From Sphingomonas sp. TZW2008 (GTDB taxonomy: Bacteria; Pseudomonadota; Alphaproteobacteria; Sphingomonadales; Sphingomonadaceae), in assembly GCF_002117915.1 (NCBI RefSeq), contig NZ_BDJB01000005.1, positions 372,001-436,000 of the forward strand: a stretch of DNA of 64,000 nt. Direction: 5' to 3'. Position 1 is the stretch's first letter, and every line of letters begins with the position of its first letter. The position numbers were made by a program, and so were the translations under genes. Below the pieces are notes generated by a model. That model was not told where the DNA came from, ran no database searches, and saw nothing but the letters and a program-made list of their open reading frames with translations. Positions 37,085 through 44,222 of this stretch are shown here, one piece after another.

Positions 37085-39258
37085 CGCGATCCTCCCGCTG
37101 CCGCATTCTTAGCCGGGCCGGCTGCCCCGCCTAATGCTGGCGCGGCGGCATCGACCCGATATCCAGCCGCCTCAATCGTCCGCCGCACAATGCTGTATTG
37201 CGCATCAGCCGCTTCGCCCTCGATCAGGCAAATCGGACGGTCTGTCGATGGTCGAACGGCCGTAGGTAAGAGCAAGCGCGGATCGACGATCTCGATCGGC
37301 TTTCCTTCGATCACCGCGACCCCAATCATCGCGCCGGGCGCGTCGATCGGGACAATCTCGCCCGCCACGTTGACGATGTCGCTCGCGGCACGGATCAGGT
37401 ATCCCGTCGGCGCGGCCCTCTCATGAAGGGGATGCAGCAATAGCATCGACAGCGCTTCGGCCGGCGGTGGCGTGTCAACGATCAGCGGAATCGTCGCCGA
37501 TTGATCGCTCGCCCACCAACGATCGCCGGCGTAACTCAGTCGTGAGACCGGAACCGGCTCGATCCGATCGACCGCGTCGAGCGCGATCAACCTGCGTTCG
37601 CCATCAAGCGCGACGAACATCAACGCCGACAGGCCCTGCGCGACGGCCTCTTCTTCCGGCTCGTCAGCGGTCACGACCGCATCGAACGCCACGCCGGCGA
37701 CACTCGCCACACCGCTGCAATCGACGAGTAGCAGTGGCTCGCCGGTTTCGAGCAACATCTGTCCGGCATAGATGCCCGCCGCCATCACCGCCGGCGCCGC
37801 CGGCTTCACAACCAGCTCCTGTGCGTCGATCACCGCGTCGACGGCCAGTGCGAAGCTACCGCTCGGCAAATTGACGATCATCAGACGCGTGCCGAGCGCT
37901 GCCCCGACACCAATCACGGAATTGAATGAGACGAGCGGCAGACGCCGATCACGCACCGTCGCAAGCGAGCCATCGCCAAGCTGATCGATCCGTACCGTCG
38001 ACGAGCCCACGGCGACGATCTCCTCGATCATCTGGCGCGGCACTGCGTATCGGCCGCCCCCAGCCTCGATCACGATCGCGGACAGGATTGAAAGCGTCAG
38101 CGGCACCGCGATCGTCGCGATCAATCCGCGGCCGACCGTGTTGGACAGCCGGATCGACCCGCCGATCTGCTCGACGTTGGTGCGCACCACATCCATGCCG
38201 ACGCCGCGACCCGACAGCGCGGTCACCTCGTCGCGCGTCGAAAGACCGGGCTCGAAGACGAGCTCGAGCCGCTCGCGCTCGCCGAGCGCGTTCAGCGCCG
38301 CGGCGCGCGCCGGCTCCTGCACCATCCGCTTCGCCACCAGCCGCTCGGTATCGATGCCGCGACCGTCATCGGTGATCTCGACGATGATCTGGTTGCCACT
38401 CTGGCGCGCTGCGATGGTCAGGCGGCCCGCCTCGGGCTTGCCGCTGCGACGCCGCTCCTCGGGCGTTTCGATCCCGTGATCGATCGCATTGCGCACCATG
38501 TGGACAAGCGGATCGCGCAGCAGCTCGATCATCTCGCGATCGAGCTCGACGTCACCTCCGTTGACTGTGAGCGTCACCTTCTTGCCTAGCTGTGCGGCGG
38601 TGTCGCGCACCAGCCGCGGCAGCGGCGAGAACAGCGCGTCGATCGCCTGCATCCGCGTCCGCGTCACCGTGTCGCGCAACTCGGCCACCGTCAGCGACAG
38701 GCGATCGACCGCCGCCTCGAGCGCCGGATCACCGGTCTCGCGCAGGCGCCGCGCGAGGTCGTTGCGCGCCAGCACCATTTCCGACATGCCGCTCATCATG
38801 CGGTCAAGCAGGTCGACCGAGAGACGAATGCTGCGCACGGGCGCGCGCGGTGCAGCGCTCGGCGCTCTCTTCGCCTCGATCGGGGCGGTGGGTTCGCCAG
38901 CGAGCGCCGCGAGCAGCAGGTCCTCGGACGAATCGTCGAGCGCGACGCCCGCGTCGATCGCTTCGACGATCTCGCCGATCCGGTCGATAATTGCGAGGAC
39001 GGCGTTGACGAGCTGCGTATCTGGCGCGCGATCGCCCGATCGCACCGATTGCAGCACGTCCTCCGCCGCGTGGCTCAACCGTGCGAGCCGCGGAAGGTCG
39101 AGGAAGCCGCAGCTGCCTTTCACCGTGTGAACGAAGCGGAAGATCGAATCGAGCCGCGAGCGGTCGGCGGGATCGGCCTCCCACGCGACGATTTCGCCCG
39201 AGATCGCAGCCAGCGTCTCGCGCGTCTCGGCGATGAATTCCTGCAGCAGATCGTCCAT
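37081..39258 (-). CDS. cheA: Chemotaxis histidine kinase CheA with truncated receiver tail
   Basis: A 725-residue CheA, numbered from MDDLLQEF. The Hpt domain (about 1-105) has H44 in FVHTVKGSCGF. A short linker without a P2 CheY-binding domain leads to dimerisation helices (about 140-200). The ATPase has HMVRNAIDHG, DDGRGID and GRGVGMDVV. A CheW-like domain follows, then a second CheW-like segment (about 565-670). The last 51 residues begin like a receiver (PICLIEGE... TIEAAGYRV) but stop before any phospho-acceptor. Starts at 39270 (ATG) and 39276 (GTG) are alternatives. Confidence 0.92.
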   Translation of the reverse strand: MDDLLQEFIAETRETLAAISGEIVAWEADPADRSRLDSIFRFVHTVKGSCGFLDLPRLARLSHAAEDVLQSVRSGDRAPDTQLVNAVLAIIDRIGEIVEAIDAGVALDDSSEDLLLAALAGEPTAPIEAKRAPSAAPRAPVRSIRLSVDLLDRMMSGMSEMVLARNDLARRLRETGDPALEAAVDRLSLTVAELRDTVTRTRMQAIDALFSPLPRLVRDTAAQLGKKVTLTVNGGDVELDREMIELLRDPLVHMVRNAIDHGIETPEERRRSGKPEAGRLTIAARQSGNQIIVEITDDGRGIDTERLVAKRMVQEPARAAALNALGERERLELVFEPGLSTRDEVTALSGRGVGMDVVRTNVEQIGGSIRLSNTVGRGLIATIAVPLTLSILSAIVIEAGGGRYAVPRQMIEEIVAVGSSTVRIDQLGDGSLATVRDRRLPLVSFNSVIGVGAALGTRLMIVNLPSGSFALAVDAVIDAQELVVKPAAPAVMAAGIYAGQMLLETGEPLLLVDCSGVASVAGVAFDAVVTADEPEEEAVAQGLSALMFVALDGERRLIALDAVDRIEPVPVSRLSYAGDRWWASDQSATIPLIVDTPPPAEALSMLLLHPLHERAAPTGYLIRAASDIVNVAGEIVPIDAPGAMIGVAVIEGKPIEIVDPRLLLPTAVRPSTDRPICLIEGEAADAQYSIVRRTIEAAGYRVDAAAPALGGAAGPAKNAAAGGSR

Positions 39259-39283
39259 GGCCGCCGGCATCTGCACCGTCAGC

Positions 39284-39302
39284 GGTAAATACCACGTTTA
39301 CC
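39284..39302. promoter_or_regulatory. Inverted repeat upstream of cheA
   Basis: GGTAAA, seven bases, TTTACC: a perfect six-base inverted repeat 26 bases before the cheA start and after the chpT stop. The half-site resembles the TTAAC/GTTTAC core of CtrA-type sites, but the symmetric arrangement is more like a repressor operator. Which protein binds is unknown. Confidence 0.4.
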
Positions 39303-39326
39303 CGACGAACGGCAGGACGCGCAGAG

Positions 39327-39971
39327 TTACCGAGCGCGCATTGCGGCGCCAAACAGTAGCACGTTCTCTCCGGGCGCGCTGACCAGCACTTTGCCATCCG
39401 CGCCGGCGACCATCTCATGCACCAGGAACGCCGCTGCGGCGCGCGCCGTCACCGTCTCGCCCGCCGCGCCGTTGACCAGCGTTGCGCGCAACTCGTCGTC
39501 GAGCGTGATACGCGGCCCTTCTGCCTTCAGCACTATTTCGATCGCGCCATCGTTCGCCTCGCCGCCGATGTCGAGCGTGCCGCCGCGCACCAGCGCGTCG
39601 CCCGCGATCATCGCGAGGTTGAGCAGGACCTTGATCGCCGTCTTCGGCAGGAACTGCTCGTCGACCATCCAGTTGACCGTCAGCCGCTTCGTCTCGCCGA
39701 ACAGCCCCTCGATCGCCTGCTGCGCCTCGCGCGTGTCGACCATTTCGCCGAACCCGCCGGCCGCGCCGAACGCGAGGCGGAAGAACTTGAGTTTCGCCGC
39801 CGAGGTTCGCGCGCTTTCCGCCAACAGCTCCATGCACCGCTCGCGCATCGCCGGATCGGTCTCGTCGGCGAGCAGCTCAAGCCCGTTGTTGAGCGCGCCG
39901 ATCGGCGACAGCAGGTCGTGGCACAGGCGCGAGCAGAGCAAGCTGGCGAAATCAACGGGATCGATCGTCAT
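39327..39971 (-). CDS. chpT: Histidine phosphotransferase ChpT
   Basis: A 214-residue ChpT, the alphaproteobacterial phosphotransferase that passes phosphate from CckA to CtrA and CpdR. The four-helix dimerisation segment SRLCHDLLSPIGALNNGLELL carries the phosphorylated histidine (H18). The C-terminal half is a degenerate HATPase-like fold with no ATP-binding motif. It lies 24 bases after the JAMM gene and 68 bases before cheA, linking the cell-cycle phosphorelay to the che block by position. Confidence 0.93.
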   Translation of the reverse strand: MTIDPVDFASLLCSRLCHDLLSPIGALNNGLELLADETDPAMRERCMELLAESARTSAAKLKFFRLAFGAAGGFGEMVDTREAQQAIEGLFGETKRLTVNWMVDEQFLPKTAIKVLLNLAMIAGDALVRGGTLDIGGEANDGAIEIVLKAEGPRITLDDELRATLVNGAAGETVTARAAAAFLVHEMVAGADGKVLVSAPGENVLLFGAAMRAR

Positions 39972-39995
39972 GTCCGGTCCATGACGCAGCCGAGT

Positions 39996-40406
39996 CTAGC
40001 GTGCAATGGCAAGCGCCACCGGATCGAAGCGGCCGTGCACCGTCCCGTCGCGCACCGCGCGCCATGCCGCCAGAGCGCTACCCGCCGCGATGAGCCAGAA
40101 GGCGCCGTCGTCGGCGGCGGCCGCGGCATCGGTCCACGACGGCACGGTGCTGCCGGTTGGATGCGAGTGGTAATAGCCGATCACCGCCGGTCCGCCTTCC
40201 CGCGCCGCACGCAGCGCGCGGAACAGCGCCGACGGATCGACTTCGAAGTGAGTCGCCGGGGTTGGGTGCACGTTCGCGCAGGCGATCGCGTCGTGCACCG
40301 TGTCGTCGTCACCAAGCAGCAGGCCGCAGATCTCGGTGCGCGAACCCTTCGCCTCGGCAACGATCCGCTCCCGCAACGATCTTGAAATCTGCAGCCTGGT
40401 CTCCAT
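39996..40406 (-). CDS. JAMM/MPN-domain metalloprotease-like protein
   Basis: A 136-residue stand-alone JAMM (Mov34/PAD-1) domain. The catalytic glutamate is E25 in TEICGLLLG, and the zinc motif H80-S-H82-P...S90..D93 is complete. Bacterial JAMM proteins cleave ubiquitin-like sulfur carriers or deconjugate small modifiers; the substrate here is unknown. It is the first gene of the minus-strand block leading to chpT and the che genes, divergent from rluD with 11 bases between the starts. Confidence 0.85.
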   Translation of the reverse strand: METRLQISRSLRERIVAEAKGSRTEICGLLLGDDDTVHDAIACANVHPTPATHFEVDPSALFRALRAAREGGPAVIGYYHSHPTGSTVPSWTDAAAAADDGAFWLIAAGSALAAWRAVRDGTVHGRFDPVALAIAR

Positions 40407-40417
40407 CTAGGACCTAC

Positions 40418-41365
40418 ATGGACCGGGGGGTTTCCATCATTCAAGCGACGATCGCGGCGGCGGCCGATGGCTGGCGCCTCGATCGCGCGCTGGCCGACGT
40501 CGTGCCGACGCTGTCGCGCGAACGATTGAAGGTGCTGATCAACGCGGGTCAGGTAACGCGCGACGGCGTGGCGGTGCGCGATCCCGCGAAGCGGGCAAGC
40601 GCCGGCGAGCAATTCTCGGTTACCGTTCCCGCGCCTGCGCCGGCGCACAACGAGGCACAAGACATACCGCTCGTCGTCGCGTTCGAGGACGAGCATCTCA
40701 TTGTCGTCGACAAGCCCGCGGGACTGGTCGTGCACCCCGCCGCAGGCAATCTCGACGGCACGCTGGTGAACGCACTGCTGCACCATTGCGGCGGCTCGCT
40801 TTCCGGCATCGGCGGCGTCGCGCGGCCCGGAATCGTTCACCGCATCGACAAGGACACGTCGGGGCTGATGGTTGCCGCGAAGACCGATCGCACGCACGTC
40901 GGGCTCGCGAAGCAGTTCGCCGACCATTCGATCGATCGCCGCTACAAGGCTATCGTCGCCGGGCGGCCGATGCCACCTGACGGGAAGGTCGATGCGCCGC
41001 TCGCACGGTCGCCGCACAACCGGAAGAAGGTGGCGATCGTCGCCAACGGCAAGCGCGCCGTCACCCATTTCCGCACTGAGCATCGGCTGCGCGAGGCCGC
41101 GCTAGTCGAATGCCGGCTCGAAACCGGGCGAACACATCAGGTGCGCGTGCACATGGCGTCGATCGGCCACGCCTTGCTGGGAGACCCGGCCTATGGTAGA
41201 ACGAAACAAGTTCATAAGCGTACACTTGATGAACTGGCGTTCCACCGCCAGGCACTGCACGCGGCGCGGCTCGGGTTCGTTCACCCGATAACGAACGAAA
41301 TGCTGACCTTCGACAGCGTCATGCCTGCCGACATGCAGGAACTGTTCAGTCAACTCGACGTATAG
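40418..41365 (+). CDS. rluD: Ribosomal large subunit pseudouridine synthase, RluD type
   Basis: A 315-residue RluA/RluD-family pseudouridine synthase. An S4 RNA-binding domain (about residues 20-75, RLKVLINAGQVTRDG) precedes the catalytic domain with D144 in HRIDKDTSG and the late RTHQVRVHMASIGHALLGDPAYG. RluD modifies helix 69 of 23S rRNA. Its start is 11 bases from the divergent JAMM gene. It precedes rpoH by 59 bases, separated by an inverted repeat. Confidence 0.92.
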   Translation: MDRGVSIIQATIAAAADGWRLDRALADVVPTLSRERLKVLINAGQVTRDGVAVRDPAKRASAGEQFSVTVPAPAPAHNEAQDIPLVVAFEDEHLIVVDKPAGLVVHPAAGNLDGTLVNALLHHCGGSLSGIGGVARPGIVHRIDKDTSGLMVAAKTDRTHVGLAKQFADHSIDRRYKAIVAGRPMPPDGKVDAPLARSPHNRKKVAIVANGKRAVTHFRTEHRLREAALVECRLETGRTHQVRVHMASIGHALLGDPAYGRTKQVHKRTLDELAFHRQALHAARLGFVHPITNEMLTFDSVMPADMQELFSQLDV

Positions 41366-41370
41366 GACCA

Positions 41371-41400
41371 AAGCGTTTCGCTGCGACGCGGCAAACGCTT
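41371..41400 (+). promoter_or_regulatory. Inverted repeat in the rpoH leader
   Basis: AAGCGTTT (41371-41378) and AAACGCTT (41393-41400) form a perfect eight-base inverted repeat with a 14-base spacer, located between the rluD stop and the rpoH ribosome site (AAAGGGAG at 41407-41414). It could be an rluD terminator-like hairpin, an operator, or a leader structure affecting rpoH translation. Confidence 0.5.
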
Positions 41401-41424
41401 CTCCGGAAAGGGAGACGACGTACC

Positions 41425-42324
41425 ATGGCAAGCGGAAACGTCCCAGCGACGATCCCCGCACTCGGCGGCGAGCAGAGCCTCAACCGCTATCTCGCCGAGA
41501 TCAAGAAGTTCCCGATCCTGGCGCCCGAGCAGGAGTACATGCTCGCCAAGCGGTTCCAGGAACATGGCGATCCGGAGGCGGCGGCGCAACTCGTCACCAG
41601 CCACCTGCGCCTCGTCGCGAAGATCGCGATGGGCTATCGAGGCTATGGCCTGCCCGTGTCCGAGCTGATCAGCGAGGGCAACATCGGGCTGATGCAGGGT
41701 GTGAAGAAGTTCGAGCCGGATCGCGGCTTCCGTCTCGCGACTTACGCGATGTGGTGGATTCGCGCCTCGATTCAGGAATTCATCCTGCGCTCGTGGAGCC
41801 TCGTGAAGATGGGCACCACCGCGGCGCAGAAGAAGCTGTTCTTCAACCTGCGGCGGATGAAGGCGCGGCTCGACGCGTTCGAGGACGGCGATCTGTCGCC
41901 GGAGAACCTGCAGAAGATCGCGACCGACCTCGGCGTCAGCGAGGCGGACGTCGTCAGCATGAATCGCCGCATGGCGATGGGTGGCGACACGTCGCTCAAC
42001 GTTTCGATGCGTGAGGACGGCGAGGGTCAGTGGCAGGATTGGCTGCAGGACGACGCGCCATTGCAGGATCAGGTCGTTGCCGAGGCGCAGGAAGCCGACG
42101 TGCGCCACGGCATGCTCGTCAACGCGATGGACAGCCTCAACGATCGCGAGAAGCATATCCTTACCGAGCGGCGTCTCACCGACGATCCCAAGACGCTCGA
42201 GGAGCTGAGCCAGGTTTACGGCGTCAGCCGGGAGCGCGTTCGCCAGATCGAGGTCCGCGCGTTCGAGAAGCTGCAAAAGGCGATGATGAAGCTCGCCGGT
42301 GACAAGCGCTTGTTAACTGCCTGA
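41425..42324 (+). CDS. rpoH: RNA polymerase heat-shock sigma factor sigma-32
   Basis: A 299-residue RpoH, the sigma factor for heat-shock genes. It has the family start NRYLAEIKKFPILAPEQE and region 2 helices with ATYAMWWIRASIQEFILRSW. The RpoH box TTAAQKKLFFNLRR lies at about 131-144, and region 4 has the helix-turn-helix VYGVSRERVRQIEVRAFEKL. An AAAGGGAG ribosome site lies ten bases upstream. An inverted repeat precedes the gene and a good intrinsic terminator follows it. Confidence 0.96.
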   Translation: MASGNVPATIPALGGEQSLNRYLAEIKKFPILAPEQEYMLAKRFQEHGDPEAAAQLVTSHLRLVAKIAMGYRGYGLPVSELISEGNIGLMQGVKKFEPDRGFRLATYAMWWIRASIQEFILRSWSLVKMGTTAAQKKLFFNLRRMKARLDAFEDGDLSPENLQKIATDLGVSEADVVSMNRRMAMGGDTSLNVSMREDGEGQWQDWLQDDAPLQDQVVAEAQEADVRHGMLVNAMDSLNDREKHILTERRLTDDPKTLEELSQVYGVSRERVRQIEVRAFEKLQKAMMKLAGDKRLLTA

Positions 42325-42367
42325 TTTTCGGCGCCCGCGCTTGCCAGCCCCGCCCCGCCCGGCCATT

Positions 42368-42391
42368 CCCGCCGCGCAAGGCGGGGCTTTT
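42368..42391 (+). terminator. Intrinsic terminator after rpoH
   Basis: CCCGCC (42368-42373), loop GCGCAA, GGCGGG (42380-42385), then GCTTTT gives a compact hairpin with a short T run. A longer nine-base pairing of AGCCCCGCC at 42346-42354 with GGCGGGGCT at 42380-42388 is also possible. The hairpin ends one base before the next gene's ATG. Confidence 0.75.
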
Positions 42392-42392
42392 C

Positions 42393-43148
42393 ATGTGGGC
42401 TGATATCAGGCGTCTCTATCGCGATAGCGCGGCTTTCGCTCTGGCGCTGCCGATCCTCTTCTCGATCCCCGTCATCCTCGAATTCGCACAGCACGTGGTT
42501 GAAATCGATCTCGGGCTCTTCGACGGCAATCGCGTGGCAGCCTCGCTCGACCAGCGCCGCTTGACGCTCGGCTTCGCCAAGACACTCGCGTTGATCCTTC
42601 CGGGCTATTGGTTCGTGCGATATATGGCGTGGAACCGCGATGAGGCGCGCGCGAAGCGTGTCGCTTGGCCGGCGGTCGGACTGTTCGCCTTCCAGTTCCT
42701 GATACAAGCATCATTTCAATGGTATGCGCTGTTTGGTCCGTCGATCGCGACGCTGATGTCGATCGAAGGGTCTGCTGCGAACTATTTGTCGGTAGGGACA
42801 GTCGCGTTGGCGACAATCGGCGGCGTCTATCTGACCGCCCTGTTCGTCGCTTGGCCGCTGGGAAACTCGAGCATCGGTCCGCTCCGCTCGATTGCAATTA
42901 TGACGGGCAGCTTCTGGCGCACGATCGGGTATACGATCGGCGGCGCAGTGCCGTTGATGGCAGTGCATTATGCGCTCAATTACGGCGCCATGGGCCAGCC
43001 GCGTGCCATCGTATGGGCAATATTGGGGCTCGATGCGCTCGTGGTTGGCTTTCTCGCACTGACGATGGTCGGCGCGCACTATCTCGCCGCGCGCTATGCC
43101 GCCGCACGCACGGGCGTCGCGTTGCTGCCGGCTGCTGAAAGCGATTGA
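42393..43148 (+). CDS. Multi-pass membrane protein, function unknown
   Basis: A 251-residue protein with about six predicted transmembrane helices. The N-terminus RRLYRDSAAFALALPILFSI and the segment LALILPGYWFVRYMAWNRDEARAKR resemble uncharacterised sphingomonad membrane proteins, but I recognise no domain. Its ATG follows the rpoH terminator by a single base, and the terminator's AAGGCGGGG arm would have to act as its ribosome site. It may instead start from its own message inside the hairpin. It precedes the sulfotransferase by 15 bases. Confidence 0.7.
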   Translation: MWADIRRLYRDSAAFALALPILFSIPVILEFAQHVVEIDLGLFDGNRVAASLDQRRLTLGFAKTLALILPGYWFVRYMAWNRDEARAKRVAWPAVGLFAFQFLIQASFQWYALFGPSIATLMSIEGSAANYLSVGTVALATIGGVYLTALFVAWPLGNSSIGPLRSIAIMTGSFWRTIGYTIGGAVPLMAVHYALNYGAMGQPRAIVWAILGLDALVVGFLALTMVGAHYLAARYAAARTGVALLPAAESD

Positions 43149-43163
43149 GCGGCTGCGGCACGC

Positions 43164-44003
43164 GTGGCATCGACGCGCGCAGTCGGAGAGCAGGCAAACG
43201 TGGCATTCGGTGATCTTGGTAGCAGCGGATTGGCCGACTTCCTCGCCGCCGGCCGTTTCGTCGACGAGTTATGCGTTTTCATTCACATACCGAAGACCGC
43301 CGGCTCATCGCTGTCAGCGGAACTCGCGCGCCTGCGACCGCCGTATCACAATATCCACCGCCGCTATTTTGACGGTGAAACGGTCACCTTCACCTCGATG
43401 GAAGAGGAGATTGCAACGTTCGTCGCGGAGCCTGAATTAGCCGACGCGCGATCCTGCTCAGGGCATTTTACCTGGGAACAGGCGGCGCCGATCCGAGCAG
43501 CGCGCCCTGATGCGCGATTCTTCACCTTTCTGCGCGATCCGGTGCAACGCGTGATCTCGGACTATCGCTATTCCCGGACGCCGACGCACCCCACGTATCG
43601 CGAGACCATTGCACGCTTTCCGACGATCGAGACGTATGTTGAAGCGCGCGAAACGCAGGACAAGATGGCGCGCTTTCTACTGCCTGACGATGTTCGCACC
43701 CGTGATGCGATCGCAGCATTTCTGAATCAAAACTATGCGTTCGTCGGGCTGCTCGAGATGTATCCGCTTTCGTTCAACATCCTCTCGCGACTGCTCGGCG
43801 ATAACCTGTTACCCTCAGAGCACCGGCGAAAAACGGAAAACACTCAGGACAACGAAGTAGCCGATACTCCCGCGCTACGCAGTTATATACTGGATCATAA
43901 CCAGCGCGATCGCGATCTGTACGATATCGCCCATCAGCGGCTACTTGCAATTCGTGATGCATGGCGCACGCTGCGGGTCAGCGAAGTGGCGAACGAGCGA
44001 TGA
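43164..44003 (+). CDS. Sulfotransferase family protein
   Basis: A 279-residue PAPS-dependent sulfotransferase-fold protein. The 5'-phosphosulfate loop IHIPKTAGSSLSAEL (about residues 40-54) and the 3'-phosphate strand FTFLRDPVQRVISDYRYS (about 115-133) are both present. Such enzymes sulfate carbohydrates or other small acceptors. Next to a capsule locus, a sulfated glycan is a reasonable inference, not proven. The start is a GTG at 43164; a GTG at 43200 is also possible. Base composition looks lower in GC than the core genes. Confidence 0.82.
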   Translation: MASTRAVGEQANVAFGDLGSSGLADFLAAGRFVDELCVFIHIPKTAGSSLSAELARLRPPYHNIHRRYFDGETVTFTSMEEEIATFVAEPELADARSCSGHFTWEQAAPIRAARPDARFFTFLRDPVQRVISDYRYSRTPTHPTYRETIARFPTIETYVEARETQDKMARFLLPDDVRTRDAIAAFLNQNYAFVGLLEMYPLSFNILSRLLGDNLLPSEHRRKTENTQDNEVADTPALRSYILDHNQRDRDLYDIAHQRLLAIRDAWRTLRVSEVANER

Positions 44004-44028
44004 TAACGATCGCTCGCTACTCCTCGAG

Positions 44029-44217
44029 ATGGGAATGGAAACGCAGGTGAGGTTCGCGAATATAGATTGGGGATCGGATACGATCGTCTTTTTCGGCGCG
44101 ATGCTCTTCGTCGTCCTGTTGGTTGCTGTTGCGCTGGAACGCCATTCACCGCGCCGCCAATCGCGACGACGCGTGCGGCGCGACGATCAGGACCAGGCGG
44201 GCGAACTGATCGACTGA
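44029..44217 (+). CDS. Small single-helix membrane protein, function unknown
   Basis: A 62-residue protein with one hydrophobic helix (about residues 19-37, IVFFGAMLFVVLLVAVAL) and a basic C-terminal tail rich in arginine (RQSRRRVRRDD), suggesting that the tail is cytoplasmic. I recognise no family. An ATG at 44035 is an alternative start. It is 25 bases after the sulfotransferase and ends five bases from the convergent giant glycosyltransferase. Confidence 0.5.
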   Translation: MGMETQVRFANIDWGSDTIVFFGAMLFVVLLVAVALERHSPRRQSRRRVRRDDQDQAGELID

Positions 44218-44222
44218 CGCAA

